A stretch of 64,000 nucleotides of DNA, from positions 2,051,745-2,115,744 of the forward strand of contig FN649752.1 of the NCBI GenBank assembly GCA_000310025.1, written 5' to 3'. Below are positions 12,634 through 26,077 of this stretch, piece after piece (the stretch's first letter is position 1; the number at the start of each line of letters is the position of its first letter). The notes below the pieces were generated by a model that searched no databases, had not been told where the DNA came from, and saw only the letters and a program-made list of their open reading frames with translations. Source of the DNA: Ectocarpus siliculosus (Eukaryota; Sar; Phaeophyceae; Ectocarpales; Ectocarpaceae). The translations under genes were made by a program, and so were the position numbers.

Positions 12634-12989
12634 ACCCGTCTCCCGCCACCCACAAGCTGCAACGGCGACCCTCAGCACATGCGCTGCTAGCCCTGCTTGC
12701 ACCGATTCTCGGAAGCTATCAACTTTTCTCGTCCTCGATGAATTGGTCCCGATATGCGCGTGAGCGTGTTTTGGTGGACGCAAAAGATTGGGCTGATTCG
12801 GCTCGACAACTGAACTGGCCGCAGGCTCCAACTTCAAGCTTTCCCGAAAACATGCTCTCACACATATTGGGACCAATTCATCGAGGACGAGCAAAGTTGA
12901 TAGCTTCCGAGAATCAGCGTGCGCAGGGCAAGCGGCGCATATGCTCCGGATCGCCTGTGGTAGCTTGTGGGTGGCGGCAGGACGGATAG
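12634..12989. mobile_element. Foldback element (long inverted repeat)
   Basis: The left arm (about 12634-12775) and the reverse complement of the right arm (about 12848-12989) are clearly similar. Both contain CCGCCACCCACAAGCT, GATTCTCGGAAGCTATCAAC and CGTCCTCGATGAATTGGTCC. The central spacer is only about 70 bp. No coding capacity. The structure fits a palindromic MITE or foldback element. A target duplication could not be placed. Confidence 0.8.
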
Positions 12990-15900
12990 AAACAGCGCCT
13001 GCTGCCTCTGATGGCACCATTTTTGTTTTCGGTCTATTTTTACTCCGCTCTCATCATCCCCACATGTTACGACTTTGGTGCTGCTGTGAATGCATACATA
13101 TGCATGCGCTGCTCCAGCTGATGGGCTATTCTAGTTCGCCTGATCCGCCACGGTAGTGCACATGATATTTTGCTGGCTGTCCGGTGGCTGTGTGTATTGT
13201 GTGCAGTGCACCTTGTACGCTTTGGTGTTGTCGACAAAGTTGACAAGTGGAGTTGTGTTTTTTCAGCGTTTGGGTGACGTAGGCACGGCACCTGTTTTTG
13301 GGATCGTTGATTGGTTACGTTCAACAAGCTCTAGTTTGTTGGGCTACCGACTACGGTTACGTTTTTGGTTAAGACAGGATTCAATCTCGAGGTATGACTT
13401 TTTTTTTTTGGCGAACGACAGGGGTTGGGTGCAAACGGTACCCCAGGTGTGGTCACGAGAGCTTTACCCTGAGGCCTTACCCTGATGGGACGAAATCGCC
13501 GAATACTGTTTGTGGTTTGCGGTTGCTCAAGCGAGTCGCCCGGCAACTGGGCTTCTCGGGTCGGCTGTGACCGTTTTCTGACACACCGGTCACCGTACTT
13601 TGTCCAAAGAGAGCGTAAGGCTCTCAGCCATCTCAGCCAAGGTTTTTCATTGCTGTGGGTTCGCAGGGGCAACGCAAGCACACATAAACAAGAAACAGGC
13701 ACCACATAGAGAGTGTGCCTTCCTCTTGTACCTGTAGACAATGTCGTTCGACTGTGATTGTCGGATGAAAGGGTGGTCCTACATGTTATCTGTGAATCTA
13801 TGTCTTGCCGGTCCGCAGAGGTGTGCGCGTGAGGTTGTGTGAGTCGTTGCGTCTTCATCAACTCGAATGAGAGTGTTGGAAAAGCACACAGTAACGTAAC
13901 GTGTGTGGGAGCGCAGTTTTCCCCCCTAGCGGGCGGTAGACAATATTGCGACAGGCCGAAAAACCTTTCGAGTGTTGGTGTAATATATTTCAGGTTCAAA
14001 GCACAAGATTCCGTCTCCATTCACGCTTAGTGTGTGAGATCGGCGTCAGCACGAAGTCTGACCACGCCACTGCACGCCTCACTGTTAGGGAAGCAGAGAC
14101 TTCAACGAAACAGTTCTCGGACACCATCCAAGACAACCTACGGTCTCTCCCCAGCTCGACTGGGGACTGTAGTCAATTCACAACCTACAGATGTCAAGAG
14201 GGAACTCACCAGGCGTAGTCGGACGGGAAGGAACGGCTGGAAAAGGCGGAGCTGAAAACTCAACCTCCTTCTCCAGCAAAGCGACGCAGTCTCGAAGAAT
14301 CGACAGAGCCCGCTCCGGCTTTGAACCGGACCAAACCAGTACCAGCTCGGCTAGCTTAGTCGCGTCGCCACTCACAACGGCTGAACCCCATTCATCTGCG
14401 AGATCGCCAATTTGTCGGTGATATCAAAGGTAATTGCTGGTTTAGAATTGGCTGCAGGCTGAGAAAAACGTTGGACATGGATCCTTTGCACCACTTTGCA
14501 AATACGGCGACCGCCTTCGAAAGGGAGTGCAAAAAAATGCAATTTTGTCATGGTCCACAGGACCAGCTTTGTCACACCACTACAACCTACAGACGTTCCG
14601 ACACTTGCCTTACATGCCACAAGTAAAAAACACGCCAGAAGCATTAATGTCATCGCTTGCATGCGCAGCTCTCTTTTCCGAGAAAATCACCTTCACGATC
14701 ATGGTTAACCTTCCCATTCACATAAACCTCATATTGCTGGTGGTAGAACTGTCAACTGTAGTGTACCACCAACGAGAACATAGCCAACGCATCCCACAAT
14801 GCATCACAACATAAAATACGGCGCGTCATAACACTAACAAGCTTTGAACTGCATGGCTCGGAATGAACTACTGTGCTAGAAGACAACAAGATGCTCCAGC
14901 AGTTGTGTCCCACTATATGAGGGAGCACAAACACATCCATAGGCAGCCGATTTCGACTGCTGTTTAACAATGTCAAGAGTGCGAGCGACGTGGCCTGGAA
15001 AGCATAATGCATAATGTAGTTCCAAATGCGTGAAGAACTACGCCTTGGCAACGTCTGGTGGCAGCAGTTTACTTGCAATCAAGAAAAACAAACGTACGGA
15101 CTTGGGATGGGTGACAAGAGCCCCCAAAAATAAAATTTCGCTCGAGAGGCATTCTGAAAAAGTTCAACACGTGCAGACAAAATCTTCCAGCTGCAAAACG
15201 CGGGGTGATTGCGAGGCTGCAACCGGCACTGCTCATCAAGCCACAAGCGCGCTTGTGACTGAACGGAAAAACAAAGCAATCACACCCAAGTGGTGCTGGC
15301 AAGGCTCGAATTCCATCAGTGCAAGTGAGACAAAAAACAAAACACAACTTGTGCCCCAACAAAGCTCTTTCTTTGCTGACCAGGCCCTGCGGACTCCGAA
15401 CTGGCGTCTCCTTCCATGACGCTCTTTGTGTCACTTGTAGAATTCAGACGTTTCCTAGGGGAGGCAACACGAGAGGAGCGGGGAGTGCATGTCGGAGGTT
15501 TCGGGGTATTTCACCTGCCTGTGCGCAATGCCGTACGGTCGAGGATACAATTTATCAGTCACAGCGCTCACGACCACCCCACTTGCATCCGAATCTCTCT
15601 ACCAGCATCTGGCGGTGCCAGCATCGAAGGTTTGACCTTAACGTTTGATCCATGCAGTGAGATGCGTTGCGGTTCGTTGTCCGCTCTCGAGTCCGGAGAC
15701 AGATGTGGTGAAGAGCACCACGACCACGCATTTTTGCGGAAGCTGGGGCAGGAAAGCTTTCTCGCGCGCCTTGATCGTCTTTGTTCGCTCTCCGCGGCCG
15801 TGGCGTCGACGCTGTTAACCCAGCGTGCGTTAGTAGCGCCTTTACGGGTGAGCCGAAGGAGAACTCACAGCACTACACGTATGGACGATAAGGTCGATAT

Positions 15901-17669
15901 AAGACTACACGGCCAAATACTATCTCATCGCACCCACCAGTTTTGTCAGACTGCTTTCCCGAGAAGTTCTTTATCAAAGACTCTCGAGAGGGCAAGAAAC
16001 TGGCCCTTGACCATTGTTGGCCAAATTCTGAAACTCGATTCCAAAAAAGTGAACCACATACCTTGTTGTTGGACGAATCTTTGCCAAGATCAAGATTCAC
16101 CCCAAGATCCAGTACCCATAGAGACCAGTGTACGCTATATGTCTTTTGGACTCTTCTCTCGCATATGTACCGTAAACGTCACAAGATGATACACCCCGGG
16201 AACAACGTTTCGGCTATTTTTAAGTATGTCCCCGGGTGCTGCATTCTGTTGAGGGCGTGCAATCGTGTTTAGCCCGGGTGAAAAAGTGGAGGTCGCGAGA
16301 CCCATCAAGGGCATGCGGTGTCCAGAGGGTGTGATGTCACCACCGCACACTTGCGGGGATCGAACTTGTGTGGAAACTAGGGTGCGTGTTTGCTCTGCCG
16401 GTAAACAATTACCTACCGTGCTTGCGGCCACACATGCAGGGGGCGTGGTATTGAGGCCCCTCCAAACAAATATCGCAGTGCTACCGCACTCGCAGGGTAT
16501 TTGGTACTGAGCGGGGGTGATAGCACTAGCACCACTGACTACAGCAGGTAAAATCTTGCCCAACGTTTTCGCAAAAAGTCGTGTGGAGTGAGATGTGTGA
16601 GGGGGCGTACAGTAGGAGATAATCACATAACCCTGTCGATGAACATCGACAGCGCTCTCTCACCAACACCAATAAATTGGTGTTGCCATGAGTGAAGAAA
16701 AGAGGTTTCATCCATCACTACCGCCCCTCACAGAAGAGAGTGTGCAAAGAAGGCGGGGGAGAAACAAATAATCCATTGGTTGTGTTGAAGACATGGTTCC
16801 CCCCCACTCAAGAGCTCAAGAGGGTGTGTTGCGTATGTTCCTTGCAGGGTCATCCTGTTCGTTCGGGGACCACGGCTATGTCATGACCAGGGTGATAGCA
16901 TGGGCTCTGTGATCACATGCGTCCTGACCTCAAGGGTTGTAATATCTCATGTTACCCGGGAGGTATTCGGCCCCCCGTTGGAGATCTATTATATATTAGC
17001 ACGTGGTGTTGTGTTCTGCAGGGGGTGTCTTGTACAGAGCGCGCCCGTACTTGAGAACCTCTATGTAGTTTCGGCCGAGCCTGGGTTCTTAGTTCCTATC
17101 ATAGGGTCATACTATGAATATACAAATGGTCGCCACATAGGATTTAGTGTAGGGGTTCTTAACAGAGCTCATAAATCGTGCTCAATATCTTCAATTTTGA
17201 TACTTTGTTGATGCTCAATTTCTCAAGGGGCGTAGAAGAAGAACTGTAATGTTGGCTAAACTATGAAACCAATTCGAAAGCACCAGAAATTGCACAACAG
17301 ACAAGCAAGACCAGTCGGGACGGTATCGCGAAAAACAGAAATCGTTGATTCTCGCACAGGGCGGCAGTAGAGGCTGCTCAAAACATACAGTTCACGCGTC
17401 TAGCTCGACACACCTTTCAAAACAAGAATCAAATTCACCTATTCAAAATTCAGGTCAAACGAGCCACATTGGAAGGCACTCAAATAGGGTCGGTGATGCC
17501 AGGAACCTGTTGCATAGTGCTACATACCACTAGAGGACATCCTGATGCAGCGGGGGGTGTGCAGTGGCGTGCTCAAATCTGCTTCTGTGGTGGTGATATC
17601 GAGGGTCGTAGTAGTGGCCGTCAATCTCCAAAACTCTGCGCAGATGAGACCGACACCCAGCGTCTTGTA
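12990..17669. other. Gene-free stretch
   Basis: Longest frames are 229 codons (13331-14020, minus) and 257 codons (15416-16189, plus). Neither shows a family motif, compositional signature or splice context. CCCGGG recurs at roughly 40-bp spacing near 16195-16275. Nothing is annotated. Confidence 0.4.
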
Positions 17670-17986
17670 CTGCTTCGCGTGTGAAGCACCAAGATTGAAC
17701 CAAGGGGGTGTACCTGTTTCTCTCTGGCCCGTGATACTGACTCCTAGTCTCAGTTGTTACCTCGCATAGCGCGCAGAGGAAGTGGAGGACTTCAAAATAT
17801 CTGTCGTTGATTTCTATTGACTTGCGGACCCCTCGGGGCCAGTTTATTTGAGTGTACCTTTTTAGGGTAAGTTTGCCTGTGACCATGGGAATCGACCGCG
17901 TCAAGTGTTGGATCAGTAAGGACATATGAAGGTACTGGGTAGAGAGAGATCGGAACGGTTTTTAATGTGAAGACAACGACAACAAC
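17670..17986 (+). mobile_element. 5'-truncated copy of the LINE 3' end
   Basis: This matches the reverse complement of 55728-56077 over its whole length. Shared landmarks include CCAAGATTGAACCAAGG, CTTGCGGACCCCTCGGGGCC, AGTGTACCTTTTTAGGGTAA and GATCGGAACGGTTTTTAATG. Both copies end in GTGAAGACAA followed by CAA repeats. At 55.7 kb the sequence lies directly downstream of the LINE reading frame in the same orientation, so this is best read as a dead-on-arrival 3' fragment of that LINE family. The alternative is an independent SINE that shares the tail. Confidence 0.75.
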
Positions 17987-18570
17987 AACTGCTGGTGCCC
18001 GCCGCCACTGACCCAAACCTCCTCAACTGCGGGTTAATAACAGTAGCTGATGCCACTCGCTACTGCTGACAACCCTCCGTTCAGGGGTTTACGGTTCGTG
18101 GCGGTGAGCACGGCTGTGACAAATGATGGATTCCGCTTGGCTCCCGTGCAGATTTCGGACTGTTTTCCAAGGCTGCAGCGACCTTCGATATTGCACCTCC
18201 AGTGGCAAACCTGAACGTGCCAGCACGCACGACACCTCTTCACGGTGTTCTCCACTGATATTAGTACAAAAGTGTCAGGTTTTTTTCTCCAGCGGGAAAG
18301 TTGTTCTTTTTTTGTACTGCAGTATTGGATTGAAGCATGAGAAAGCGTCAAAAATATTTTTCTTGGCCTAACTCCTGGGTTCGCAAATGCGGGCGCGTTT
18401 GAATGTAGTGGGCTTGTATTCTCTTGCCGTTGCGTATTTGGTACCGCATGGTATGGAAGTTTCTTTCGCGCATACCCTTGTCCCGACCCGTCATTCAGTA
18501 CACAGAGTTCTTTATCCATCTACCCATACGGCAAGGGTCAGTGAGTAAGCATCACCTACATTTCTGAATG
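17987..18570. other. No gene recognised
   Basis: Spacer between two mobile elements. A 161-codon minus-strand frame (18034-18519) has no recognisable motif. Confidence 0.4.
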
Positions 18571-19169
18571 CAATAGGTGTCCCGGTATAGTGCCGGTTGA
18601 ATAGTGCCAAAGTCCGGAATAGTGCCGATAAATTTTCTTGACACAGACACAGACCTGAACAGTTTCGAGCCAGATGACCTTCTTCCCAACAAACGCCACA
18701 GGGGGGCAGGGTCTAGAGATGAACGCCCGAAAATAGTGGAAATAGAAGTGACGAGGGCAGTGAATGGTGGTTACTACAAGGATGTGAAGAAAACACCCCG
18801 AAAACGAACGTGTGTTCAAATAACATATTATAGTAGCCTTGGCAGGCACGTGCAGTTTTCCTCTGTTGCTACCGTTTCTGTTTTCTATCCGGAGAATAGC
18901 TCAGCTCCCTCCAGACACCCTCTGACGGGTTCCCAGATCAGGGCTCGAGAACCTTGAATTTTTCGTTTTAACCGCACTGAAACGTATGTCTTTTGGTTGA
19001 CCAGTCATTTTTCTTGCTTCTGACGGCTTGGTCTTCTCTGTATCTAGTTCTTATCGAAGGAACAGGGGAGTTTGATATCTTCTTCGCCCCTTTTGGTTGC
19101 ATCTGCTTTTGTTGTGCTCATGTAAGGAGCACTACATCCAGTTGTACATCCTAATAAATATACATGGGG

Positions 19170-20262
19170 TGCGTGCATGACACCGTTTCTTATGGCTCCA
19201 CAATGTCGCAAAAAAGCTGCATCTCTGCAACTTTTCTTGCAGCTCTGCTAATGTACGCTCGGTATGGGAGCTAAAAGTTGTACGAAAAGTTCTGCAACTT
19301 TTTCTCCAGAGCGAAAAGCTGCAATCTGGCCGAAACGTTTTGAAGCTTTTCTCGAGTCGGGACGGGGCAAGAAAAGCTGCACGGCGGAAACTGTACCGGT
19401 TCACGTCAAGCTGCTACCCCTACCGCACACGTAGACCTTCTCCAGCATCGATTGTGGGAAGGCTGTGATCACCGATATCTCGACGAATATTGAACGAGTT
19501 GGCTCATGAATGGTACCTGGAAGGAGGGGATGCCATGGACTGTTGGGCAATGCCAAGGTTTGGGGCCGTGAGGTGCCGAATGCGCTGGGAAAAAAGTGTG
19601 TGCTGTGCACAACCGTCAACGGCCGCGAGCGGTTTTCAGTTAGATGTTTTTGACCGCCACGGGTTTGGTTATCCACCGATAACTTTCCGAAGGAGGGAGC
19701 AACAGCAATAGCAAGGCCGCTCGGTGGGAGGTGGTTCTCTGCTTCATCTTTCATGCCCAAGGTTTGGTGCCGTGGGGTATCGTGCGCATCGGCAAAGACG
19801 TTTTGATCGACCCCAAAGTACCCACGTCAGAGAGCGGTTGGTCCAAGTTCGCAGGGATTGTGTGCGCATGGTTTGGTTTTCCAGCGATAACTTTTCGAAG
19901 GAGAAGGCAACAGCAACAGCAATGCCACCCGAGGGAGCTAAATAGCTCTACCCAGCAGCTTTCCGGTACCAGGTTAGATGCCTTCGGGTATCGTGAGTGT
20001 GGAGAAAACAGGTTGCACCCTCTCCCGCACGCCTTGACCGGTTCTTTCGCGGTGCAACATGAAAGGCGTGTGTCTGCTTCTCGCCGTTGCAAAAAAAAAG
20101 AACACGCCACCGCATTCCGCCAGTCCCGTGCACAAAGCTTTCTTCGTCCCATAATCAGCGCGCACAGAAAGTGTTACTGGCAAAGTTCCCGAGCAAAGTT
20201 GCAGAAAAAGTTTGCAACTTTCTTGCAACATTGTGGAGCCATAAAAAGCGGTGTGGGCGTCT
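19170..20262. repeat. Inverted repeat nested in the 18.6-kb element
   Basis: The arms are near 19170-19255 and 20165-20262. The left reads TTATGGCTCCACAATGT, then GCAACTTTTCTTGCAGC. The right arm holds the reverse complements. Several extra AAAAGCTGCA/AAAAGTTGCA boxes occur at 19205-19390. The likely explanation is a second inverted-repeat element that inserted into the first. Confidence 0.65.
19546..19945 (+). repeat. ~205-bp tandem duplication
   Basis: Two diverged direct copies (about 19546-19735 and 19752-19945) share ATGCC(C)AAGGTTTGG, GCCGTG(A/G)GG, then CGATAACTTT(C/T)CGAAGGAG and a CAACAGCAA run. A fragment of a third copy appears near 19960-19990 (GGTTAGATG). It lies inside the 18.6-kb TIR element. 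Confidence 0.65.
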
Positions 20263-20768
20263 TTCTTTCGCTGTCGAGGGGTGCCTTTGAGGTTGCCTGA
20301 ATAGTGCTACGGCCTTCTTGCCACAACAAACATCATTTGATTGCGAAGTGTCTTTTAATCGGGCAGCACGGTCTACGGTTTAAAGGCAGCGGCGATGTTT
20401 ACTACCTTAGGGTGTGCGCTGAGGTGGGAAGAGAACCACGGTGCACCAAATGAATCTGGTCAAGTTAAGCTTAGCTAAATGTGACTTCGATAGGTTAGCA
20501 GCCTCACGAAACTTAATGAAGCCCGCCCACGTTGCCCACTTCAAGATTGACCCGCATCCGTTCGTTTCGTACTCTGTCAGCCCCGCAAAAAAACGGAAGT
20601 GCTGCACCCTGAAATCGAACAGTCCTCACGAGTGTCAAGTCGACACTATTTGAGGGATTTTAGACCCTGAACACTGCCGGCTTGGCATAATTCTGAATAG
20701 TGCCGGTGGCCGGTATAGTGCCGGTCCACCCCCCTGGACACATACCGGCACTACCGGGACACCTACTG

Positions 20769-23700
20769 TAAATACCTCACCTAGAGAGTGGGTGTGATAA
20801 TATCTCAGAGGAGACGTGTACACCCGAGGACGATGGTATGCGGCACACGCTTTCTTTGCTTCGGCAAGATTAGAGCCCAGAGAACTATGACTTTACAACC
20901 ACTCCTAGAAACGCGTGTGAATGGCAAGCAGGGCTCACCATGACAGCTTGATTCACGGCACTGTGTCCGCAGCGGTAGACACGGCAGCATACAAAGAGTA
21001 CTGTAGAGAGGCTGAGACCACTCCGTGAAACTATTCACGCCGCCGTGGCCTACATACAGCCAGTGGAGCACGACACTACTGTAGAAGCGTGGCTGAACGC
21101 TAGAGGCCAATCTCACCTCTCGCGATTCTCCTACTGCCTCTCTCCGTGTTTTCTCCCCTCTCCCTTGCCCGCTCCCTCCGTCTTCAACGAAAGTGGTTCC
21201 CGTGTACCAGTGTTCGATGTTTGGTGGGCAAGGATGGGTGGGCAAGGATGGGGCCCAGCAAACAGCAAACTGGAAATCGCTCAGAATTGTGCCGGACCAT
21301 GGCAGGTTCCGTGCGGCTGAACTGCTGACGTTTCACATTAACCGCTTGTGCCGGTGCCGCTGTTTCTGGATCCGTTTGGCCGCTCGCGGACCTGAACACA
21401 TACGCCGGAGAGGGAGATCTCGATTGGCCCATGGTCTTCGACGGAGCGGACATCGTATGCAGAGGTCGGCATGAAGACGCGTTCGTTCCATACATCTGGA
21501 CCAGCCGCCAGAGTTCATCGCGCCAACAGACCGCGCTCAACGCGCCCACAGAAAACAAGTGCCCACGAAGGGACGGTCCCACGAAAACGCTTATTTGTCT
21601 GACGATTTTTATCGCGCGAACCCAATCAACGACCGAAAACACGAGAAATTTATAGTGCTAAAGACATTGGGGTACATGTTACGCTGCCAAGAGCAGCGAA
21701 GGAGAGCTTTCTTTCCAATGGGTCCAACGGTGAGCCTGCTGCAAAGAACAGGAATGACGCCACCCCGACCGCGAACAGGTCCACGTCGGGTGAGAGGTTT
21801 AACCGGTGTTGAGAGCCCCCTAACAGTTTCCAGCACAGTGACGTGCGCAGACCGGGGTCTCCACAACGCGTTTCATGTAAATTAGCCACATATTGGAAGG
21901 TTGTTCAGTACTTTGTCGATGATCCCTCAGGAAAACTAGCAGCAGCGGAGCAGACCTGAGGCAATTCCAGCTACTCGAGAAACCCAGGTGATGTCGCACC
22001 ACCCACCCTTTGAGCAGATTGGTATCATGAAAAAAACGTGATTTGGCACGTCCAAGATTCATATCAACGGAGAAACAATCATTTCCTTTCAACAGCTATG
22101 CCTGGACACTGTTGTCTCTGCTGTTGGGACCCGAAGTCGACCAAGCTCACAGAGGGTAGTCAACGTTGGATGATCAGCAGCACTTTCCCCATCCATTGGG
22201 TATTGGCTCCCATCCCGCTTTGGGCAGGATATCAGGAGTCGCGCTCCGTGTGCCCTCTGGAGTTGACATACGAGAACACTTGTGGCCGTGTTGATTGTTT
22301 TCACGGTGAAAAAATATAATTGAGTCTTACCTTTTGAGAAGAATCCAGATGGAATGACGTCGATGCCGCCCCACAAGACTCGGCCCATGCCATCTTCCTT
22401 ACATTGGAAACCGGGCCGTTGTCCGCTCAGTATGTACGTTCAACATTTCGTACAGGTCCAACTGACGGGAACGCCTACCGAGTGGTTGTACTTAAGGTGA
22501 ACTGGCAAAAACGGACGAACACCATGCAAACTCAGCACAATCAATGGCAAGGGTGTATCCAATACGAAGATTCTCCACTCATCAAGCCAGCACCCCCCAG
22601 ACACTCCCAGCGGACCGACATGTTAAACCCCACGTTCTTCGGGACAAAAATGCGCGTTGAGCAAGCCGGATGTCGGGAACAACTCGTGCGCTGCTAGTGA
22701 TCACGATTCATGTGTGCTTTATGCGGTTGGGCTCTACGTTCTACGTATCCTCATTCGGATGATCATGTCTTGGCGGATCGCAAATCGCAGGAAAAGGTCC
22801 GTCAATAGCTCGCGGAAAGAGGTATCCCCAGGCAAACCGCATGCACCTATACTTTCCATAGGGAAGCTAAAGTCGATACCCCTCGCCCGGCCGAAAATCT
22901 CCAACTCCAAAGGTGGCTACCCAGGTGTGGACAATAGCCTTCACGACCCGAGATAGGTAGACATGCAGCGGCTGCATGTAACGTCATGGTTGAGAGCGCC
23001 CTCAGCAGCGGGTGTGTTAATATGTCGTTCCAATACCAACTAAGGAACCTGTTGACATGAAGCTTTGACAGCCGATTCCCCGCCAACGTCCTCCCCCTAG
23101 CATAAGGAACAACACTACACAGCACTCCCGGCCAGAACACGCGAGCTACCACACGTTGTGTTCTGTAGATTCCAAATTGCTCGCGCAAAACTCCTCACAT
23201 TAGTCCATCCGCAATGCTAGCCTTTACGCATGGACCAGATGCCGACCCCGATGTACCACCCAGGTACGTTACCTCTCAGTCGAATGGCGAACATCAGATA
23301 CTGTGTAGACAAACGAGCAGTAAGAAGTTAACGAATGTTTTGGACGATCCCTGACAGAAACCTCAAAGAGCACATAATCTCATCAAACCCGGAACAGCCG
23401 CATCAACGTAGACTACATCGAAAAGGAAAAGTTTGCGGTGTCATCTTCGTGCCATCAACCGACGTGAGGAATAGCCAGTAATTTTTGGTGCCCATGCAAA
23501 TTCTCGGATTGCTCGTGACGGTACTGAGGTTTGCAGCAACGAATTTTCGTATGAGTAGTGTGGTGGTTGTTTTGTTTGTTACAACGTTGTGTGAAGATGA
23601 GAACGACACTACTATCCGGAAAGACGCCAGGAGAGAGCCAGGCGGGAAGAACGAGAAGCTATAGCGGTAGACTTTGTGAAGAGAAGCCAATGAGAGAGGG

Positions 23701-26077
23701 CAGAGGCCGGGTGGTTAGGGATGTGGAGTGGACAGCTGTTCGTCCTCGTCTTGTTCTTTTGTTCTTCACGCTACGCGTGATGACTGGTCGATGACATCTC
23801 GAGTACATATATGAACGTGTTTACGTGTCGTGTGGCTCGTCCTTCCTGGTCTATTTACATTAGAGGGGGCATTGAGGGTATTCGACGAAGTTTCTCTCGG
23901 CAGCAGCACTGCTGTCCATCCTCATCTACTGTATTCCGCCCACCTCTTGGAATATTCTGTCGCACACCAACACTAAACATCCATCTTCGCTTACACCGAT
24001 GGTTGCCTAGGATGCAGTGAAGGTGTGGAATGCGCGATGGGTTGGCCCATTGCAAAAATTGATTGCAGTCCGTCCTACATAGGCAGTTGTTTTTCTTTTG
24101 TCGGTAATATTTGCAGTATCCAGCCACACCACAGTATCTCTTGGGTGGCAACCTTCAACACCACTATGTAACATCAAAGTTTCGTAACAACAAAGCAAAC
24201 GTATGGCGGATCTTGCTGATGATATGTTCACCACGCATATCATGCGTTGGCAAATCAAGGTTCCCACCAAGAAACACCAAAGGCACCTCACAACACGGAA
24301 GGATCCGCCACACGACCTTGGCGAGCCTTCCATATCCTAAACCCTGATGAGCTGATGACGTACATCGATATACTGTTAAATCATTCATTTGCTCTTGCGG
24401 CAATTCACTTGGCGCTTCTGTGAGGTCGCCCCCGCCCTGAGGTTGGAGTGCAATTCTAGCGGGGGAATTATTCATTCGTGAATATTAGTTTTCACACGAC
24501 AACTTCACGGTGACGAAGGAAAACGATATCTGGACCCTTCTCGTAAAAAGCAATAAAGGGGAGCACCGCCGGAAACAAGGAGGGGCTCCTATTCACCAAA
24601 TGTTGTTCAATACTCAAGGACAACGCCAGCGAGATTCACTTTATTAACGTCACATACGCACCGCGGTCGGCGCGAGCCAACCCGCGGATTCGATCTTGTG
24701 CGAAGGCGGTTCTCTTGTGTTTCGGCGAACAATAGTGAACAAGTAACACCTGATCTCCACGCAGCCATGATTCCTTGCCGCAGGTGACGGTTCTACACAG
24801 AAGGCCTTCTCACTCTCAGGCGCACAAAAACCAGCTTCAAGATCACCATTTGCGACCGCTGTGGCTGAAGAAGGTCACTCATACAATTGTATTCTCCAAT
24901 TGTATCGCAGCTTGCCTCGGGCAACCGTGCTGGTCCTCCAGGAGTTCTTTTTTTAGGTGGTATGCACTGCTGCAGGTGTGAGAAAAGGAGGTCGATAATA
25001 ATGTGGTAAATGCACGAAGAATGCTGATAGATGATGATATTTGATATCATGGCATATTTTATCAATGGTCGTCCCAAAGCCGACCTGCAGAATGATATTT
25101 TCTACAAACCAACAAACAACCAATAGAAACGCGCATGCCGCAACATCGCACGAACGACGCTCCTTTCTGTCAAAGCTTGGCCTACCGTTTCTATTACCAT
25201 ATAGTCTATGCCTCTAGCAACCTTAAGGTCTCTATCTCAAAAAGGCGCGACAAAATTGACACACACACCCAAAAATTACTCGAGACCAGAGAACATATTA
25301 TGCCGCCAGTTAAATTCCCTGAAGGCGAAGGTAGTCGAAGCCCCTCTATTCGCGTGCGCGAAAAGTCAAGAACAAATAAATGTATGAACCACCAAACGCG
25401 GCGGCGGAATAAGCAGCCTCCGCGGGGCAGGCCCCGACCCTGTCGTTGGCAGGCTGATCCCAGCCTCGAAGTGGATAGTCCCGTTGTAGATTGGAATTTG
25501 ATGGCAGGTAGGCACCTATATGCACGCGCTAGTTGTTCGGAAGTTATTGTACAATGGATTTGAATGGATGCATATTTATGGCTTGGGTGCGTTCGACGAG
25601 GAAAGAGAGAGTCATCAATCATCATCTCGTCGTTGTGTGCGTGCGACATGCGGCGGAATAAACTCCGCGAAAGGCTGCAGCGGTGTGGCCCGAACCTCCC
25701 GCTGGCCGGCAAAATTGGTTGACGCACCGCTATTCCAGCGTTGGGACTTACTTGTCAATTCAGCTAGCTGTAGATTGGACGGGGCTTCAATTTGGTGGAG
25801 GATAGGCAACGTTTTGACTCAACTTCATCGAGATCGGAGCAATGCGGTGCGGGAAGCACCTGCTGCATGCTCGCGTTTCGTGCTTGAGAAGGCCGGTCAG
25901 CGCAACATTCTAACCTTAACGCGGAGGCCCCAATCAAGCTGAAACTTGCGGAGGGTGTCTAAAGTAGTGCAGGACGGCCGATGGTCTGATCCCTCGCGCC
26001 TAGGGCGTTCAGGTCAAAAAAGTGCGTGGTTCGGAGCTTCGGACTGAACGTGATCATTCATTCACAATTTGTTTTTA
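20769..26077. other. Gene-free stretch
   Basis: No frame above about 175 codons and no motif or splice pattern on either strand. A GGTGGGCAAGGAT doublet occurs near 21220-21250. No transposon ends were recognised. This is the longest unexplained block in the window. Confidence 0.35.

Larger units (their letters stand above)
18571..20768. mobile_element. 2.2-kb TIR DNA transposon, non-autonomous
   Basis: The left end CA(A)TAGGTGTCCCGGTATAG and the reverse complement of the right end CAGTAGGTGTCCCGGTAG match over about 25 bp with one substitution and a 2-bp gap. Copies of ATAGTGCC lie inside both ends (18592, 18601, 18618; 20298, 20693, 20714), as subterminal binding-site arrays do. No transposase frame is present. 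The right flank begins with TA, the left with TG, so a TA target duplication is only half supported. The CAGTAGG terminus is shared with the element at 26078, suggesting related pogo/Tc1-like superfamily membership (inference). Confidence 0.8.

Noticed and set aside
15416-16189. 257-codon plus-strand frame
   Set aside because: Composition and sequence show no domain, and overlapping frames of similar quality exist; treated as chance.
16135-16626. 163-codon minus-strand frame rich in Thr, Pro and Cys
   Set aside because: It lacks an ATG start and family motifs, and the opposite strand shows CCCGGG-spaced repetition that could create the frame by chance.
16900-17211. 103-codon plus-strand frame with hydrophobic segments
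   Set aside because: No homologous motif, no upstream exon or conserved context; too short to support alone.
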